Shown here piece by piece: positions 10,667-21,706 of a DNA stretch of 64,000 nucleotides; position 1 is the stretch's first letter; the number at the start of each line of letters is the position of its first letter. The notes beneath the pieces are model-generated. The model was not told the DNA's origin, made no database searches, and saw nothing but the letters and a program-made list of their open reading frames with translations. The translations under genes were made by a program, and so were the position numbers. Origin of the DNA: Cyanophora paradoxa (Eukaryota > Glaucocystophyceae > Cyanophorales > Cyanophoraceae); assembly GCA_004431415.1 (NCBI GenBank), contig QPMI01000623.1:104470-168469 (forward strand), read 5' to 3'.

Positions 10667-11072
10667 CCATGATCCCGGCCCCCTCTTCGTACCCACCTTT
10701 CGTCCTGTCTTGTCCATGCCCCAATTTCGTCCCCACGCTTCAGTCTTAGGCCCCTGAGGCTTGGAGTCTGCTCTTTGCTGCACTGCGGCATGAAGCCACA
10801 CAGCTTTAAAAATTTCGTTACTGCAACAGTACAGGCGCCAATTGCAAACATCTCTGAATTTCAAGTTTACACATGTACATGTACATCATGGCATTGGTCG
10901 AGGCTCAGCGGCTTGCAAGGTTTGGTTGGAGTCGGTTTTGGCCCACTGGGCCAGTGGGGTCCCTGTCACTGATCATGAGAGTAGCTAAAGGTACCGTTGC
11001 ACTGGTTGAGCAGTGGCTTACAGCTACGTCCGCACGCTTCGAGGCTCAAGTGGGGCGGCCTTGCCAAGATGC
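10667..11072. other. Convergent intergenic region
   Basis: Between the stop of the START gene (+) and the stop of the hydrolase-like gene (-). It contains AT-richer sequence with a tacatgtacatgtaca-type palindromic word near 10873-10888. A TGTAA word (on the minus strand, about 45 nt past the minus-strand stop) could be a polyadenylation signal of the green-algal kind. No gene seen. Confidence 0.4.
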
Positions 11073-14000
11073 ACTAGGCGAGGATAACGAGGGCGGCGGC
11101 GAGGGCGAGGGCGAGGGCGAGGAGGCCCGCCCGGGCGCGGGCCGCCGCGGGGGGCGCGCCCCCGCTCGCGGGCCCCGGGGACGGGCCGGAGGCGGCGGTG
11201 GCGGCGCCGCCCTCGGGCCCGCAAGGATGGCGCCGGGGCGCCGAGCGGGGTGGCGGCGGCTCCGGGGCCGGGGGCGGGGGCGCTGGGGGCGAGGGTGCCG
11301 TCGGCGGTGACGAGGAGGAGGGCGTAGGGCCCGGCGAGGCGGAGGGGCACGCGGATGCGGGGCGGGGCGGGGCCCGGGAGGGCCTCGTGGGGCACCTCGC
11401 GCGGCTCGGGGGCCTCGAATGTCGCCACCCGCACGGAGCGCAGGGCGCCCCACAGCCGCACCACCACCACCGCCTCCGCCGCCGCCACCGTCCAGTCTGG
11501 CCCCGCCCGGGCCCTCAGGGGATGCGGTGGCGCAGGGAGCAGGGGACGCGGTGGCGCACTGGCGGAGGCGGCGGGGTCGAGGGCGGAAGGCCTTCCGACA
11601 TAGTTCGTTACGTGGACGGCGAGGGTGCGGGGGTCGTCGGCGGCGGCCGCCGCCTCGAGGTGCAGGCGCCGGTCCAGCCCCGCCTCCAGCGCCGCCCACG
11701 GCGTCCCCGACTCCCGCAGCGCCGGGCCCGCCAGCGCCTCGAACCCTGCGCCCGTCACCGCTCGGCGCCACTGCGGGCGGGGCGGGGGCGGGCGGGGCGG
11801 GCCCGGGGTGGCGGGGCGGCCGTCGCGCATGTAGGCGGCGCCCGGGGCGTCGCGCAGGTAGAAGAGCGCCCCGCCCCCTGCGCCCCTCAGCGCCGCCGGG
11901 CGGGGCGCTGGCGGGCGCTGGGGGGCCGACCTTGGCCTTGGAGCGGAGGGCGGCGGCCGGCGGGGCGGCGGCGGCGCTGCTGAAGCCGAGGACGTCTGCC
12001 AGCGCGAGCTCCGTCCGGTTCGCCCCGTACTCTGCTCCGCCGGGGGCCGCCTCGAACACGCCCGGCGGGCAGGCGCGGCGGGGCGGGGGGCAGGGGGCGG
12101 GGCGGGGCACGGTCGAGGGCGGTGGGGCGGGGCCCCGTGAGGACGGCGGTGCCGCCGGCGGCGACGAAGGCGCGGATGGCCGCCGCCTCCGCGTCCGAGA
12201 GGGCCTCCAGCCCCGGGAAGTAGACCGTCTGCGGGCCCCGCGCCCCGCCTCGAATCCCCGGAGCGGGCTCGCGGGGGGGCGGGTGGGGCGGGCCTTGTAG
12301 CGGAAGAGGTCGGCGGCGGTGGCGGCGGGGCTCGCAAGGACGTCGAAGGGGACTGTTTTCTTGTAACGCCCCAGTACAAGGCGTGGGGCGTTACAAGAAA
12401 ACAGAATACTCACCCCCGGCGTGCAGCAGCGCCCGCACCGTCCCCCGGTACTCCGACAGGTACGGCCGCGCGTAGCACGACCTGCGTTGTTCTCGGTGGG
12501 CCGGCGGCCCCGGGGGCGCGGGCGGGGCGGAGGGCACCAGAAGGGGGCCCACGCCCACCACACGGAGCCGACGTCGCAGCCGGCCGGCGGCGCCGTCGTG
12601 CAGAACTGCGGCCGCCGGCGGGTGAAACTGGGGCGGGCTCGGAGGGCGGGGGGCTGGCTCCAGGCTCCCACCTGCCCCGTGCCGGGCGCCGAGCTGGGCG
12701 GGGGTCAGGGGGCGGTGTGAGGAGGGGCGGGGGCAGCGGGCGCGCCGGTCGACGAAGTCTCTGGAGGGGGAGGAGAAGTAGACGGCGACGCCGGCGAGAG
12801 AGCGGCGGGGGAAGATGGCGGCCCCGTGCCGCGCCAGGAACCCGTACACCCGCCGCCGGTACTCCCGCCCCACGCTCTCCGTCTGCGCCCCCGCCCCGCC
12901 CCCTCGCCGTCCCCCCGCGAGCTCGAACGGCCGGGGGCGGAGGAGGGAGCGCGCGGGCCTTGCCGGGGATCTTGGTCTCGTAGGGGGCGTTCCCCGCGGC
13001 GATGCACTCGGCGAGTACCGCCTCCGCGTCCGACGCCTCCGACCCGTACGAGAAGGCCCACGACGGCTTCGACGGCCCCACCGCCCCCCGCCCGTACCTG
13101 CCCCCTCCCTCAGACGCCCGCGCGCGGCGTGCAGTCGGGGGGCGGGGCCGGGGCGCGCTTGAAGAGGGCGATGAGGGCCTGCCAGTCCTCCTCCCGCGCG
13201 CACCGCATCCCGTTCGCGTTGGAGAGCTTGTCGACCTGCCCCCGCCGCGGCTGGCGCCGGGCGGCTGGGGCGGGGCGCGGGGCGCGGGGACCTCCCAGAC
13301 GACGGAGACGTTCTCCTCGGCGGTGAAGTAGCCCCCATCGAGGCCTAGCCGTGAAATAATGGTTCACGTGCAGCATCAGCTGCCTCACTGAGTAAACATC
13401 GATCATCTAAAACGCTTGAATCACCTGCTAAAGTCCCGTCCGCCCAGTCCACTGCGCCCCGCCCCGCCATGAGCCCCCGCCCCGCCCGCCCAGCCCCCGC
13501 CGGCCCGGCGCGCAGAGCACGCACGCGTGTACACCTGCGAGGGCGGGGGCGTGAGGGGGAGGCGAGGGGCGGGGCGGGGCGCGGGGGCGCCTGGGCGAGG
13601 ACGAGGGTGTCGGGCCGCTGCGCCCGCGCCTCCCGCGCCATCTCCGCCACGAACCGCCCCAGCGCCTCGTGCCTGCCACCCCGCCCTCGCCCCCGCCCGC
13701 TCCCCCGGCGCAGGGCGGGGCGGGCGGGGCGGGCGGGCCGCCAGACGATCCAGCGGCGGAAGACGGGGTCGCTCCAGTCGATCGCCCGCGGCAGCTGCAG
13801 GCCCGTCTCCCGCGCGAACGCCACTGCCCCTGCGCCCCGCCACGCTCTCCCCACGCCGCCGGGGCCCCGCGCGCGGCGGCGGCTCGCCAGGGAACGAGGT
13901 GTCGCTGAACTGGCGCACTGGGGGAGGTGAGCGGGGGGCGGGGGCCGGGGCGGCGGGGGCGCGGGCAACTGGAGTTGAAGTAGATGGGGACGTCCATCCA

Positions 14001-15136
14001 GAGGCCGTCGGCGCCGGCCTCCACGATCTTCCGCACGCGCCCCGCGAAGTACTCCCGCCACCCGCCTGCCCCGCCTCAGCACCCGCGCACGCCCCGCCGC
14101 GCCCGCGCCTGCACGGCCCCGCCCGCGCACTGTTCGGTGACATCCACGCCTGCGCGCGGCCGGGCGGGGGCGTCAGAGCGGCCGGGGGACCCGCGGAGGG
14201 GCGCCTCACCCCCTCCTGGTGCCCTTGCACCCACCAGGCACCCGGGTCGCCTGCGGCCGTCGGCCCGGGGCTCGGCGGCGGGACAAAAGGGGGGAGGGCG
14301 GGGCGGGGGCGGGGCTCGGGCGGGCCTGGGCGGATGATGTTGGAGAGGTTGGCCTGCGGCGTGCACTTCCACGTCGAGCCGCCCCCCGCCAGCGCCATCT
14401 GCCCCCGTCACGCCCCCGACCCCACCACCGCTCCCCGCGCCCCGCGCACCTCACTGCACTCGTCGTAGTACGACCACCCGCGCTGCAGCTGCGGCCCCGC
14501 ACGCGTCGGCCGCGGCCACCCTCGTACACGCGCGCCGATCGCGACCGACGGGGACGCACCCAGTCCGGATGCAGCTCGGACATCGGGGTCCGGCCCCATT
14601 TCGTCACCGCCTCAAGGGCGGGTATGTACCACACGGTCTTCAAGCCCGCCGCGTGTGCCGCGTTCTGCGCGCCCGATGAACGGTCTCTCCCGCGCCGAAA
14701 TTATAGCGCAAAGGCGCACGTTTATCCTCCGCGCTATCACCATACTCTTCTCGAACTCCGTGTCGTTGTCCTGATTCAACGCCTGCGTCGTTGGGCCCGG
14801 CCCGCGCGTGCGGCGGTTGCCGGTAAACTGCCGGCGCGCGCGCGCGCGCATGGGTCGGATTTCGTACATTATCGATCTCAATCACGTTGACGTGTTGCGA
14901 GGCCAAATCTTCAACGAGGCTCGCGAGGTATGCATTTGCGGTGGAGTCTGAACGTGCGGCGCACGTACGTCAGCAAAGCAAACCCTCGGGAGCGGTCGCC
15001 GACACTCGGTTCATGCACCATTCCAACTCGAGAAATACTGGAGGTGACCGACCCTCGCGCCGTGAGCCCAGCCGATTGAGGCGAGAGCGCCCTGCGCGAA
15101 CGAGAGCGCCAACAGAGCCACGGCAAACGCGCGCAT
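11073..15136 (-). CDS. Secreted glycosyl-hydrolase-like protein with C-terminal anchor
   Basis: A long multi-exon gene. The Met at 15136 opens a clear signal peptide, MRAFAVALLALSFAQGALA. Exons then read as a TIM-barrel hydrolase-like protein: LVEDLASQHVNVIEIDN, FEKSM then AHAAGLKTVWYIPALEAVT, SELHPDWV, GWSYYDECSE, WKCTPQANLSNII, GAWWVQG, AGADGLWMDVPIYFNSSC, FSDTSFPGE, RAIDWSDPVFRRWIVW, RFVAEMAREARAQRPDTLVL, and NANGMRCAREEDW. A later part (FPGLEALSDAEAAAIRAFV then AAGGTAVLTGP) looks like the glutamine-amidotransferase-like domain that follows such barrels. The last exon ends GLLALALALAAALVILA and a stop, a hydrophobic tail suggesting a membrane or GPI anchor. The pattern is that of uncharacterised 'hypothetical glycosyl hydrolase' families; catalytic residues not assigned. 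One intron (12353-12413) is a near-perfect hairpin. Confidence 0.6.
12353..12413 (-). repeat. Hairpin intron: 20-bp perfect inverted repeat
   Basis: Arms at 12353-12372 and 12385-12404 are exact reverse complements (20 of 20) separated by 12 nt. On the gene (minus) strand the element is an intron starting GTGAGTATT and ending ACAG at the outer edge of the right arm. Removing exactly these 61 nt joins LLHAGG to VPFDVLASPAATAAD in frame. It is much less GC-rich than the flanking exons and lacks the C-rich/G-rich character of the other introns. Confidence 0.85.
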
Positions 15137-15275
15137 TGCAAGTGGGCTCGATCCGACGCGCAGGGAGAGTAACCGCGAGGCCTGCCGCCTGCCGCTTGCA
15201 GCCTGCTGCCTGCAGCTGAGCGGGGTAGAGGTCTCTTCGTTCGCAACTGTTCAGGGCGGCGATTAAAGTTCGACG
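15137..15275. promoter_or_regulatory. 139-bp divergent promoter region
   Basis: Separates the start codons of the secreted hydrolase-like gene (-) and PDH E1 alpha (+). Contains a short ctgcc-g/t-based repeat (cctgccgcctgccgcttgca, then cctgctgcctgcag) at about 15181-15217. There is no obvious TATA box. It must hold both 5' UTRs and core promoters. Confidence 0.5.
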
Positions 15276-17239
15276 ATGCTCCGCCACAGCATAAAGATCT
15301 TCGCCAGGCCCTCCAGCAGCGGCCTGAACGTAGCAGTATCGGCTCGCGCGTTCGCATCGAAGGCGGCCAGCAAAGATGCCCAGAGGTTCGAGTTCACGGT
15401 GCGCCCGGCAGCGCGCGTGTGTTAGATACCTCTAGCTTCCCCGGAGACGAGGCTTGGGGACGGCTTTGAGATGCGCGCGCGCCGCCCGTGCGCGATCCGG
15501 GCTGATTTCATCGCGCCCCGACGTTTTTGCCATTAGCCCTTCGAGAGCCACCGCTGCGAGCCCCCGCCGAACTTCGCATACTCTACCAAGGAGGAGATGA
15601 TGCGGTTCCACCGGGAGATGTACGAGATGAGGCGCATGGAGCTGGTTTCGGACACCCTTTACAAGGCGAAGATGATCCGCGGCTTCTGCCACCTCTACGA
15701 TGGCCAGGTTCTTCAGCTTTCTTTATCCGTGCCGCCGGCGGGCCCGAAGCGCCCGCGCGCCCGCGATCAAGCCGTGCGTTCTGGCGCCGACCCGCCCACG
15801 CCGCGCAGGAGGCCATCACATCCGGCATGGAGGCGGTGCTCACGAAGCAGGACTCCGTGATCACCTCGTACCGCGACCACTGCACTCAGGCGCGGCGCAC
15901 CGTCTGGCCGGCCCTCGTCTCGCGTCGCTTCAGTTTCTGATCCGCACCGCGCCCGCACGCAGTGGGGCCGCGGCGACTCCGTCTTCAGCATCATGGCCGA
16001 GCTTATGGGCCGGTATCCTGGTGCGCGTGCCCTCCGCGTGCCTTCTTTTGTTCCTTTCGTGACCTCTTCCGCCAGGCTGCTCGAAGGGAAAGGGCGGCTC
16101 CATGCACTTGTACAAGCGCGACGCCAACTTCTTTGGCGGCAACGGCATCGTCGGCGCGCAGGGCCCGCTCGGCACCGGCCTCGCCTTCTACCACAAGTGC
16201 GCCGTGCGGGACCGCGAAGGCGCGGCTGAGCCTCTGACGCTCCGCCCCAGGTACCAGAACACTGGCGGCGTCGCCGTAACCATCTACGGTGACGGTGCCG
16301 CGAACCAGGTGCCGAGACCGCTCCTCCGCCGGCCCGCTCCCTCGCCCGCCTGACGCCGGGCGCCTCGCAGGGCCAGCTGTTCGAGGCCTTCAACATGGCG
16401 GCCCTGTGGCAGCTCCCCTGCATCTACGTCTGCGAGAACAACAAGTGCGCGCCGGCCGCCGAGGGCGTCGCCGGAGCGAGCGGTGGTCCTCTGACCGCAC
16501 GCGCGCTGCAGGTACGCCATGGGCACGTCGAACAAGCGGTCAGCGTACGCGGAGACGTACTACACGCGCGGCGACTACATCCCGGGCCTGGAGGTGCGGG
16601 GCGGCGGGGCGGGGCGGGCGGGGCGGGGGTGACGGGGGCGGGGGGGCAGGTGGACGGAATGGACGTGCTGGCGGTCAAGGTCGCCTTCGAGTACGCCGTC
16701 GCCCACGCCAAGGCGCCCCCGCCCCGCCCCGCCCCGCCCCCCTCCCCCGCACCCGCCCCGCCTGACGGGGCGGCGGGGCAGAACAACGGCCCGATCCTGC
16801 TCGAGCTGGACACGTACCGGTACCACGGCCACTCCATGTCCGACCCCGGCCTCTACCGCTCCAAGGACGAGGCCCGCCCCCCGCCCCCGTCCCCGCCCCC
16901 GCCCCCGCGCCTCTCCGCGCTGATCGGCGCTGCAGGTCACGGAGACGCGGCAGACGCGCGACCCGATCGAGCGCGTGAAGGCGCGCATCATCTCCAGCGG
17001 CTGGGCCACCGAGGAGGAGCTCAAGGTCCGCCCGCCTTCGCCCCGGCCCCCGCCGGCGGGCGCCAACGGCCGCGGCGCAGGCGGTGGAGAAGGAGATCCG
17101 CGGGAAGGTGGACGCCGAGATCGAGAAGGCCAAGGCTGCCCCGGAGCCGCCCGTCAGCGAGCTCACCAACGACATCTACAGCGGCAAGACCCCCCAGTTC
17201 ATCCGTATGCCCGACTTCAAGGCCTCCTTCTGGGCATGA
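15276..17239 (+). CDS. PDHA1: Pyruvate dehydrogenase E1 component subunit alpha, mitochondrial
   Basis: Thiamine-diphosphate-dependent decarboxylase subunit of the pyruvate dehydrogenase complex (pyruvate to acetyl-CoA). The start at 15276 gives an Arg/Ser/Ala presequence ([18 protein letters not shown]) typical of mitochondrial import. Twelve exons follow the family closely: [67 protein letters not shown], the ThDP motif YGDGAANQ then [20 protein letters not shown], the regulatory-loop region [20 protein letters not shown], and an end at [19 protein letters not shown] carries the conserved His and Ser of the phosphorylation loop. By my reading 4 of 11 introns start with GC (for example 16713-16781 and 16872-16935). 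The sequence fits the complex's alpha subunit rather than a branched-chain homologue. Confidence 0.95.
16713..16781 (+). other. GC-AG intron with C-rich arm, CTGAC, G-rich arm
   Basis: In PDH E1 alpha, between EYAVAHAK and [12 protein letters not shown]. It begins gcgccccc, has a long C/CCCCG arm, then cctgacgggg, and ends ggcggggcag. Retaining it would insert a Pro-rich stretch not expected in this conserved protein. The G-rich 3' part can pair with the C-rich 5' part. Confidence 0.7.
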
Positions 17240-17685
17240 GCCGTAGCTTCTTACGGCATCTGTAGCGTTCATTTCAAGGAGTAGGTCCCCTGCAGAACGG
17301 ATGCATCGCAGCTTTTTCAAGCGATCCGAATATGATCGATATCGAATGCAATTATCGTATATCGAATTGAATGCGCCGTCAGCCGCGGCCGGCGCCGCCT
17401 ATGCAGCCGCTTACTAAGCCGCATGCATATGCGCATATACTAGTATGCATATGCGCATCATGGCATGCGCATGTTGATCCGGGCCTGGGTACAGCCGCTC
17501 AACGGGCCTGGTTACAGCAAACCCAGCACCTTGCATTGCCGGCGCCGTGCTCGTACGTGGTTAAGCCCATAGATCGCTCCTCGGCCCGACCAGTGCGCTC
17601 CTCGGCCCCCCTGCACGCGCGGTATCGGCGACACCTTTGAACAAAGCCGCCGTTCACCTGTCCAAGCGGCCTGCAGCGCTTGCAC
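17240..17685. other. Intergenic region with palindromic AT-richer core
   Basis: Between PDH E1 alpha and the next plus-strand gene. It carries tcgatatcgaatgc-type words near 17336-17370 and palindromic gcatatgc/actagt words at 17420-17475. No coding signal. Confidence 0.45.
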
Positions 17686-20542
17686 ATGGACAGCATCAAG
17701 GTTCGCGCTCCCACCACCCCGCTGCTCAGAACGTGGTAGCTCTTAGCACTCAGAGTGCTGCGGCTGCGCCCGCGTTCGGCCGCCCCAAATAGACGTCGTT
17801 TTCTTTTCTCTTATCCTTTCTCGCGCCGTAGAAATGGGCCCTGTGCAAGTCGAGCAACGGCCCGGAGGAGGAGCGCCCAGCGTTCGACAATCGGGCCCGC
17901 GACATCCTCGAGCTCTGGGCTAGAGAGCTAGGTGCACACTTGCATTCGCGCCGACGCTGAAATTCGACCCCGCCTCTTGACACGCCCGCCGCAGTCGACC
18001 AGCGAAAGTACACGACCTTCGCACAGTGGGAACAGTGCGTGCCCGAGTGCCGTGCATGAGTCTCCCTGTTTTCTCATGCTCGGTCGTCCGCAGTGACAAG
18101 GGTCAGAGGAGATCTGGTTTCCTGTGACCGCTCTGCGATATCTGACTTGCGCTCCTTTTCCTTTCTCTTCGGCTCACAGAGAAGATGATGGACGTGCGTG
18201 TATCGTCTCTCTTTCGCATCCTCGCTTTTGGCAGCGCCTGAATCTCTTCTTGCCCGCGTGACAGGCCTACTTTGCAAACGCCCGCTCGAAGGAGGATCTT
18301 GTGTACCTGAAAGAATTTCTGCGGACGATGGGAAAGTAAGCGGCTTGCATTCCTTTGTCGCGGGCGTTGCAGATTGTCGTCGCAGGTCCGTCACCAACCA
18401 CCTGGAGCAGCTGTACGACGAGCAGGTCAGCGGGCTGAAGACGAAGCTCTTGCTCGTGCACCAGGCGATGGAGGACTGCCAGCTCCTGAAGTCCGTCGCC
18501 GTCGCGATCAGAGGTGCGGGGCCGCTGTGGCGTGGTCGGCGGCCTCGGGTGCGAGGGCCGCGCAGGGGAGTTCGCGGCGCGGCTGGACGAGATGGGGCGC
18601 GACATCGAGGAGTTCAAGCACAAGATGGAGCTCGTTGTGCAGATGTCCATCGGCCGCATCGAGGAGAGCCGCGGCGACAGCATCGTGCGCTTCCCCCGCT
18701 AGCCCCCGCCCGACCGCCCTCACTCCGCCCCCAGTCCGTCTTGCAAGAGGGCTTGGAGAAGGCGCAGGAGGAGATCGCTCGGTAGGCGCTGCCCCTGTCG
18801 CGCCGGCCGTCTGCGTTGACGGGCGCTGCGGGCAGGCTGCACGAGCTGCAGCGGCTGCAGGAGACGCAGAACAAGAAGGCGAAGGAGTGCATCGAGGCGA
18901 TGCAGCACGCGCTGCGCAACGCGGAGCGGGACAAGGGCATCCTCGAGCGCGGGCTCGCCGAGGCCCGCATGGAGATCGCCCGCCTCAAGGGCCTCGCCAC
19001 CGCCCCGCCGTCCGCGCCCCCGCCCTCGAGCCCCCGGCGCCCGCCTGCTGACACCCCGCCGCGCAGCGCCTCGCCGCCGCCGCCGACGGCGAGCGTGCCG
19101 CTACCCCCGATCGCGGAAGGCGCTCCGGAGGTGGAGGCAGCAGCGGAGGCGCGCAGCTCGGAGGGCACCGCCGACGCTGCGCCGGCGGCGCCGGCGCCGG
19201 CGCCGGAGGAGGGCGCGGGGAGCCCGCGGGAGAGGTCGCCGCCGGAGGCCGAGCACGCACCGGCAGAGGCGCCCGAGGCCGACACTCCTCCCGCCCCCGC
19301 CGATGAGCCTGAAACCCCGTCGGCGGACCCGCCAGCTGCCCCCGCGCCGCCGCCGCCCTCGACGCCGGCGGCACCGGCAGCGGCGAACGGCGCGCCGGTC
19401 GCGGCGCCGGCGCCGGCGCCCCTCGGGAAGACGATGCTTGCGAAGACCCCGATCCCCTGCCCGCGGCAGCGGCAGCGGCTGCGACGAAGCCGATGGCCGG
19501 CGCTCAGCCCGGCGGCAGGTCGCAGGCAGCAGCAGCAGCGCCCCCGGGCCACGCTTCGGCAGCGCCGGGCCCGGTCGCGGCGGCGAGCAGCGAGCAGAAG
19601 AAGCCGGCAGGGGCGCAGGGGCCTGCCGCGGCGTCCAAAGCGCCTGCAGGGCAGCAGGCTGCGCCCGCCGGGCGGCCGCAAGCACAGGCGCAGGGGGCGG
19701 CAGCGAAGCTCGCGCCGTGGCAGTCGGCGCGGCCAAAAACCGCCCCGGCCGCCCCGAGCTTCGTGCCGTCACCGGCGGTGGCGGCGGCGCGGGCGAGGGC
19801 GGAGGCTGCGGCACGCGCGGCGGCGGCGGCGGCGGCGGGGCCGACGAAGGCGGGGAGCCCGCCTTCCCAGCGGCCGGCGCCGGCGGCCGGCGCGGCGGGG
19901 GGCGCGGCGGCGGCGTCGGAGATCGGGACGGGCGGGGCGAGGTGAGTCTGGAGCGCTTCGCGGAGCTCTTCCAGCTCTCCCCGAGGGCCGTCGAGGTGCC
20001 CCGGGCGCGCCCGCACGCCGCGGGGCCGCGCCGACGCCGGCCTCCGCAGCGGGCGATCGCGGAGGAGGAGGAGAAGCGCAAGCGCGAGGCCGCCGCCGCG
20101 GAGGCCGCCCGCAAGGCCGCCCACGCCCCCAAGCCCGGCACCGCCCCCGCGGCCGCCAAGCCCGCGCTGAAACCCGCCCCCGCGCCTGCGCCCGCGGCGG
20201 CCGCGGCGAAGGAGGCCGCCGCCCCGCGGCCCGCCGCCAACGGCGCGCCGAAGACGGAGACACCCGCGGCGACCCCCGCGGCGGGGCCGGCGGCGGGGCC
20301 GGCGGCGGGGCCGGCGGGGGTTGCGGGCGGGGAGAAGCCGACGAAGAAGCCGAGCGAGGAGTACACGGAGGAGGAGAATCCGTTCGCCGAGGGTGCGCGC
20401 CCCGCCCGCCCCCCTCGCCCCGCCACCCCAGCCCGGCCCAGCGGCGGTTGACGCGGTGCGGGGCGCAGGGTGGTCGCCCCTGGACGCGGTGAAGAACATC
20501 GCGCCCAACCCGGGCCGCAAGATGCCACTGTCCGGCAGCTAG
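17686..20542 (+). CDS. Coiled-coil / Ala-Pro-rich protein, unknown function
   Basis: Opens MDSIK, spliced to KWALCKSSNGPEEERPAFDN, then ARDILELWAREL, DQRKYTTFAQWEQC, MMDAYFANARSKEDLVYLKE and SVTNHLEQLYDEQVSGLKTK; then helical LVHQAMEDCQLLKSVAVAI, FAARLDEMGRDIEEFKHKME, VLQEGLEKAQEEIAR and LHELQRLQETQNKKAKECIE. About the last 480 residues are Ala/Pro/Glu low complexity with a Lys/Arg-rich helix (AIAEEEEKRKREAAAAEAAR), ending YTEEENPFAEG and WSPLDAVKNIAPNPGRKMPL. Early introns are longer and pyrimidine-rich; later ones are short. In the low-complexity part the frame changes between 19400 and 19500 without an obvious intron. No family recognised; one gene, not two, because the coiled-coil exons splice in phase through 18687-18840. 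Confidence 0.6.
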
Positions 20543-20755
20543 CTCGAGCCTGCCCCCCGCGCGCCTCCGCCTGCCCTTGAGCTTCGGAGCACGTGTCGCA
20601 GCGCCGGCGCTGTTGAAGCTCGCGTGCGAGAGCTTGATATGCGTGCACACGTACGAGTACGCGTGCCGTGCCGCGGCCGGCGAGTGTGCTCAGTGCGCCG
20701 AAGTGCGCCGCTTAGTGCGGCTCCGCCCGGGTACAGGATTCTTGCCAGTTCTACG

Positions 20756-21505
20756 ATGACTGCGTTCTCTTTCTCCCCCGTTACCGCGAAGCCCACCAGT
20801 GCGATCACTGCAGAGGCGTTTCTAAAGCCCGCCGGACTGTCGTCCCGCCGTGCGCTGGTCGCTCGGGCCCAGCCTCGTTTTACCGCCCGCACCTTCGAGG
20901 CCGCGCCGGCTCCGAGCCGTCGGTTCTTCGTCGTCGCGTCCGAGGTGAGACGCAGCCCTTCCTCGCCGCCCGCCAGCCTGCGCGCACGTGCTTCCTGGGA
21001 CCGCACAGTGACGTATGCGATCGCAAATGATCGCACATAGCCAGCGTTACCGGACGATCACCCGTCACGTTTAGCCCATCATTGCTCGCAGTCCGCCCGA
21101 GGGCAGTCCGCCCCGGGGAGTGACGCATCGCAGGAGCAGGAGAAGCCCGAGGTGCCGGCGGCGGGCGGGGACAAGAAGAAGGACATTTACATGTCGGACG
21201 AGGAGATGGACACCCCGAAGTGTACGTCTGCGAATGTGGCACCGGGCGTGGGGCCAGCGCGCGTCTCACTGGGAGCAGACGTGGCGACGCCGCGGCAGCG
21301 GAAGATGCTCCGGGACGAGGTCGCGAACCCCTACCGCCAGAATTGGTTCTTCCTCATCTCCGTCGGGGTCCGCGCCCCCGGCCCCCGGGGCGCGCTCCCC
21401 GCCTCGTATGAGCCTGTGGCCTCCTCACTAACCGCCGGCCCGGCCGGTGCCCCGATCCAGATTGCGATCCTTGCCATCCTTAGCTACGTGACCGGCGCAA
21501 TTTGA
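20756..21505 (+). CDS. Plastid-targeted small protein with C-terminal membrane helix
   Basis: The start MTAFSFSPVTAKPTSAITAE begins a Ser/Ala/Arg-rich transit-like peptide (to about residue 60, ending RRFFVVAS). An intron (gtgaga ... cgcag) leads to an acidic exon, EQEKPEVPAAGGDKKKDIYM then SDEEMDTPK, and then TPRQRKMLRDEVANPYRQNW. The last intron joins FFLISVG to IAILAILSYVTGAI and a stop, so the protein ends in one hydrophobic helix of about 20 residues. This layout (transit peptide, soluble stretch, one helix) is like small thylakoid or envelope proteins. I cannot name it. About 120 residues after splicing. Confidence 0.65.
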
Positions 21506-21706
21506 TGCGACCTCGGGCGGCACTGCGGCACTTCGAGTCCACAGCCTAGACTTCCTAGGCCTGGACCTGCACCCCCGAGCTTGCGCGTGCGCCTGTACAT
21601 GTTGATCGCAGCGCCAAGTTCGGTTCCGTCACAACTTCCGTGGCAGCGCCGCAGCTTTCGCCAGCTACATGGCCTGGGGTGTAGGGGCGGGTCCGGGTCG
21701 AGGGCC

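Noticed and set aside
16003-16090. Non-canonical GG or AG-G splice junction in PDH E1 alpha after AELMGR
   Set aside because: A donor a few bases later (after YPG, gtgcgcgtgcc) gives a normal GT-AG intron and the expected [12 protein letters not shown] continuation.
18687-18740. Stop codon at 18700 separating two genes
   Set aside because: The stop lies in a short intron (gtgcgc ... cccccag). Splicing joins coiled-coil SRGDSI to SVLQEGLEKAQEE, so one gene is preferred.
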